Origin: Pseudomonadota bacterium
Lineage (GTDB): Bacteria > Pseudomonadota > Alphaproteobacteria > Sphingomonadales > Sphingomonadaceae
Assembly (NCBI GenBank): GCA_023423775.1
Contig: JAFAEZ010000197.1
Span: forward strand, 1-16,160
DNA length: 16,160 bases
Direction of reading: 5' to 3'
Positions 14,666 through 16,160 of this stretch are shown piece by piece. Each line of letters begins with the position of its first letter. Positions within the stretch are counted from its first letter, which is position 1. The position numbers were made by a program, and so were the translations under genes. The notes below the pieces were generated by a model, which did not search any database, was not told the DNA's origin, and saw only the letters and a list, made by a program, of their open reading frames with translations.

Positions 14666-15484
14666 TTAAACATCTCTTTCGACCGCAACCCCTGCGTAGA
14701 ATTCGCGGGATAGACCGGCTGCCTCCCGCGCCGAGTCGTTGAACGGAGGCTTCAGGAGGCCCCGGAAGTAGGTTTTTATTAACCAGTGAAACCGCTCAAC
14801 CGGCTCAAATCCGCGGGATTCGGCGGTGGATTTGAACCATCTCGTTCCGGCCGCGACATGCCGGATTTCGTCATGGTAGATGCGGTTGATGATCGCCGCG
14901 GAGCGCGCGTCGCCGGCTGCCTCGAAGCGCTCGACCGTCGCCGGCGTGACGTCCAGCCCGCGCGCCTCCAGCACCATCGGCACCACGGCCAGCCGGGCGA
15001 GCGCATCCTCGGCGGTGGTCGCCGCCGCCTCCCACAATCCGTCATGGGCGGGATGGTCGCCGTAGCAGGAGCCGAGCGTCCGCAGCCGCCGGTCGAGCAG
15101 GGCGAAATGCATGGCCTCGTCGGCCCCGACCCCGATCCAGTCGTCGACGAAGCCGCGCGGAAATTCCGCGCCGAAGCGGCCGACCACGTCGAAGGCGAGG
15201 TCGATCGCGCCGAACTCGATATGGGCGAGCGCGTGCAGCATGGCGACGCGGTTGCGCTCGGAGCCGCCCTTCCCTCTCTTGGGCATGCGCGACGCCGGCA
15301 GCAGCTCCGGCCGGTCGGGCCGCGCCGGGCGGTCGGGCATCGCTACGTCGAAAGCATGGGCGAGCTCGCCCCGCCGCCACGCCCGCGCCGTCCAGCGCGC
15401 GGCGCGCACCTTGTCGTACGGCTCTGCGGCGAGCAGCACGGCACGTACGGCCGCGGCGATGCTGGCGGGTCGATCGTCGTTCAC
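14666..15484 (-). CDS. DUF455 family ferritin-like protein
   Basis: A 272-aa helical protein of the DUF455 family, which has a ferritin-like four-helix fold. Candidate di-metal ligands recur at helix spacing: HALAHIEFGAIDLAFD (His84, His88, Glu90), ADEAMHFALL (Glu123, His126), LEARGLD (Glu173) and YHDEIRHV (Glu206, His209). No signal peptide or membrane segment. The substrate is unknown; oxidase or hydroxylase activity would fit the fold but is inference. The start is GTG at 15484, placed just before the family's N-terminal AAxAVLxAAEPYDKVRAAR segment; a weak purine-rich stretch precedes it. It lies 32 nt downstream of argG on the same strand and is probably co-transcribed. Confidence 0.85.
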   Translation of the reverse strand: MNDDRPASIAAAVRAVLLAAEPYDKVRAARWTARAWRRGELAHAFDVAMPDRPARPDRPELLPASRMPKRGKGGSERNRVAMLHALAHIEFGAIDLAFDVVGRFGAEFPRGFVDDWIGVGADEAMHFALLDRRLRTLGSCYGDHPAHDGLWEAAATTAEDALARLAVVPMVLEARGLDVTPATVERFEAAGDARSAAIINRIYHDEIRHVAAGTRWFKSTAESRGFEPVERFHWLIKTYFRGLLKPPFNDSAREAAGLSREFYAGVAVERDV

Positions 15485-15516
15485 GCCGACCCGCCTACTC
15501 TCACTCCGGATATTGT

Positions 15517-16160
15517 CTAGCCGCGGCGGTCCCGCTTGGCGGCGATGCGCAGCCGCAGCGCATTGAGGCGGATGAAGCCGGCTGCGTCGCGCTGGTCGTA
15601 ACCACCGGTCCCTTCCTCGAAGGTGACGAGGTCCTGGTCGTAGAGCGACAGCGGGCTCTCGCGGCCGATCACGGTCACATTGCCCTTGTAGAGCTTGACC
15701 CGGACCTTGCCGGTGACATGCTCCTGGCTCTTGTCGATCAGCGCCTGCAGCATCTCGCGCTCAGGCGAGAACCAGAAGCCGTTATAGATGAGCTTGGCGT
15801 AGCGCGGCATGATCTCGTCCTTGAGATGCATGGCGCCGCCATCGAGCGTGATCGATTCAATGCCGCGATGGGCGGCAAGCAGGATCGTGCCGCCCGGCGT
15901 CTCGTAGACGCCGCGCGACTTCATGCCGACGAAGCGGTTCTCGACCAGGTCGAGCCGGCCGATGCCGTTGTCGTGGCCGAGCTGATTGAGCTGCGCGAGC
16001 AAAGTCGCGGGCGACAGGCGCTGGCCATCGAGGGCGACCGGATCGCCATGCTCGAACGCGATCTCGATGACGGTCGGCTTGTCGGGCGCGTCCTCGGCCT
16101 AGATGGTGCGCTGGTGGACATATTCGGGCGCTTCCACGGCCGGATCCTCGAGCACCTTCC
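15517..16160 (-). pseudogene. argG: Argininosuccinate synthase, 3' part, interrupted by an in-frame TAG
   Basis: The - strand frame runs from the window edge to a TAG at 15517-15519 and encodes the C-terminal half of ArgG, which joins citrulline and aspartate with ATP in arginine synthesis. Before the interruption it reads KVLEDPAVEAPEYVHQRTI; after it, AEDAPDKPTVIEIAFEHGDPVAL, then NGIGRLDLVENRFVGMKSRGVYETPGG and YNGFWFSPEREMLQ, all strongly ArgG-like. Between the two, at 16099-16101, is a TAG in perfect frame, where homologues have a small residue (RT-x-x-x-EDAPD). A Ser codon TCG needs one base change to become TAG. No in-frame ATG or GTG follows soon (first alternative is TTG at 16002), so re-initiation is unlikely. 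True pseudogene, sequencing or assembly error, or readthrough are all possible; the remaining sequence shows no other decay. The N-terminus lies outside the window. Confidence 0.8.

Noticed and set aside
16002..16098. Re-initiation of a C-terminal ArgG fragment after the TAG
   Set aside because: No ATG or GTG in frame soon after the stop and no ribosome binding site; only a TTG at 16002.

Overview
The window looks like ordinary chromosome from a high-GC alphaproteobacterium, most likely a sphingomonad (Sphingomonas/Sphingosinicella-like). This is an inference from protein style: the ParC C-terminus, the FolB plus pteridine-reductase-like pair, the DUF1285-Nudix-CCA cluster, a DUF4349 lipoprotein and DUF455. 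Codon use is uniformly GC-rich. I see no insertion sequence, CRISPR array, phage gene, tRNA or rRNA.

Layout. (1) 1-1567: the 3' end of an unrecognised gene on + converges on a two-gene - strand operon, an SDR of the pteridine-reductase/FolM type followed by FolB, with a 4-nt ATGA overlap. (2) 1650-4017: a + operon of DUF1285 protein, NudL-type CoA pyrophosphatase and CCA-adding enzyme, again joined by ATGA overlaps. (3) 3993-8074: parC on - followed by a PAS-GGDEF-EAL cyclic-di-GMP protein whose 3' end overlaps the CCA gene by 25 nt. (4) 8120-9059: a DUF4349 lipoprotein with its own promoter, divergent from parC. (5) 9064-10463: a GcvA-like LysR regulator on - with a perfect dyad just upstream of its start, then a 476-nt stretch holding a candidate 54-aa ORF and a strong hairpin with pseudoknot potential. 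(6) 10464-12517: kynurenine formamidase-like hydrolase and kynureninase (tryptophan catabolism), overlapping by ATGA. (7) 12640-13419: purC, followed by a paired palindromic repeat and a bidirectional terminator shared with the converging M23 peptidase gene. (8) 14666-16160 on -: a DUF455 ferritin-like protein downstream of argG.

Most of the window is housekeeping: folate/pterin, purine, arginine, tRNA 3'-end maturation, DNA topology, cell wall. The points most worth a second look are an in-frame TAG inside argG, and the leader-like region between the LysR gene and the kyn genes (dyad operator, small ORF with a good ribosome binding site, strong hairpin/pseudoknot). I found no convincing new multi-gene system; the kyn leader region is the best candidate for undescribed regulation.
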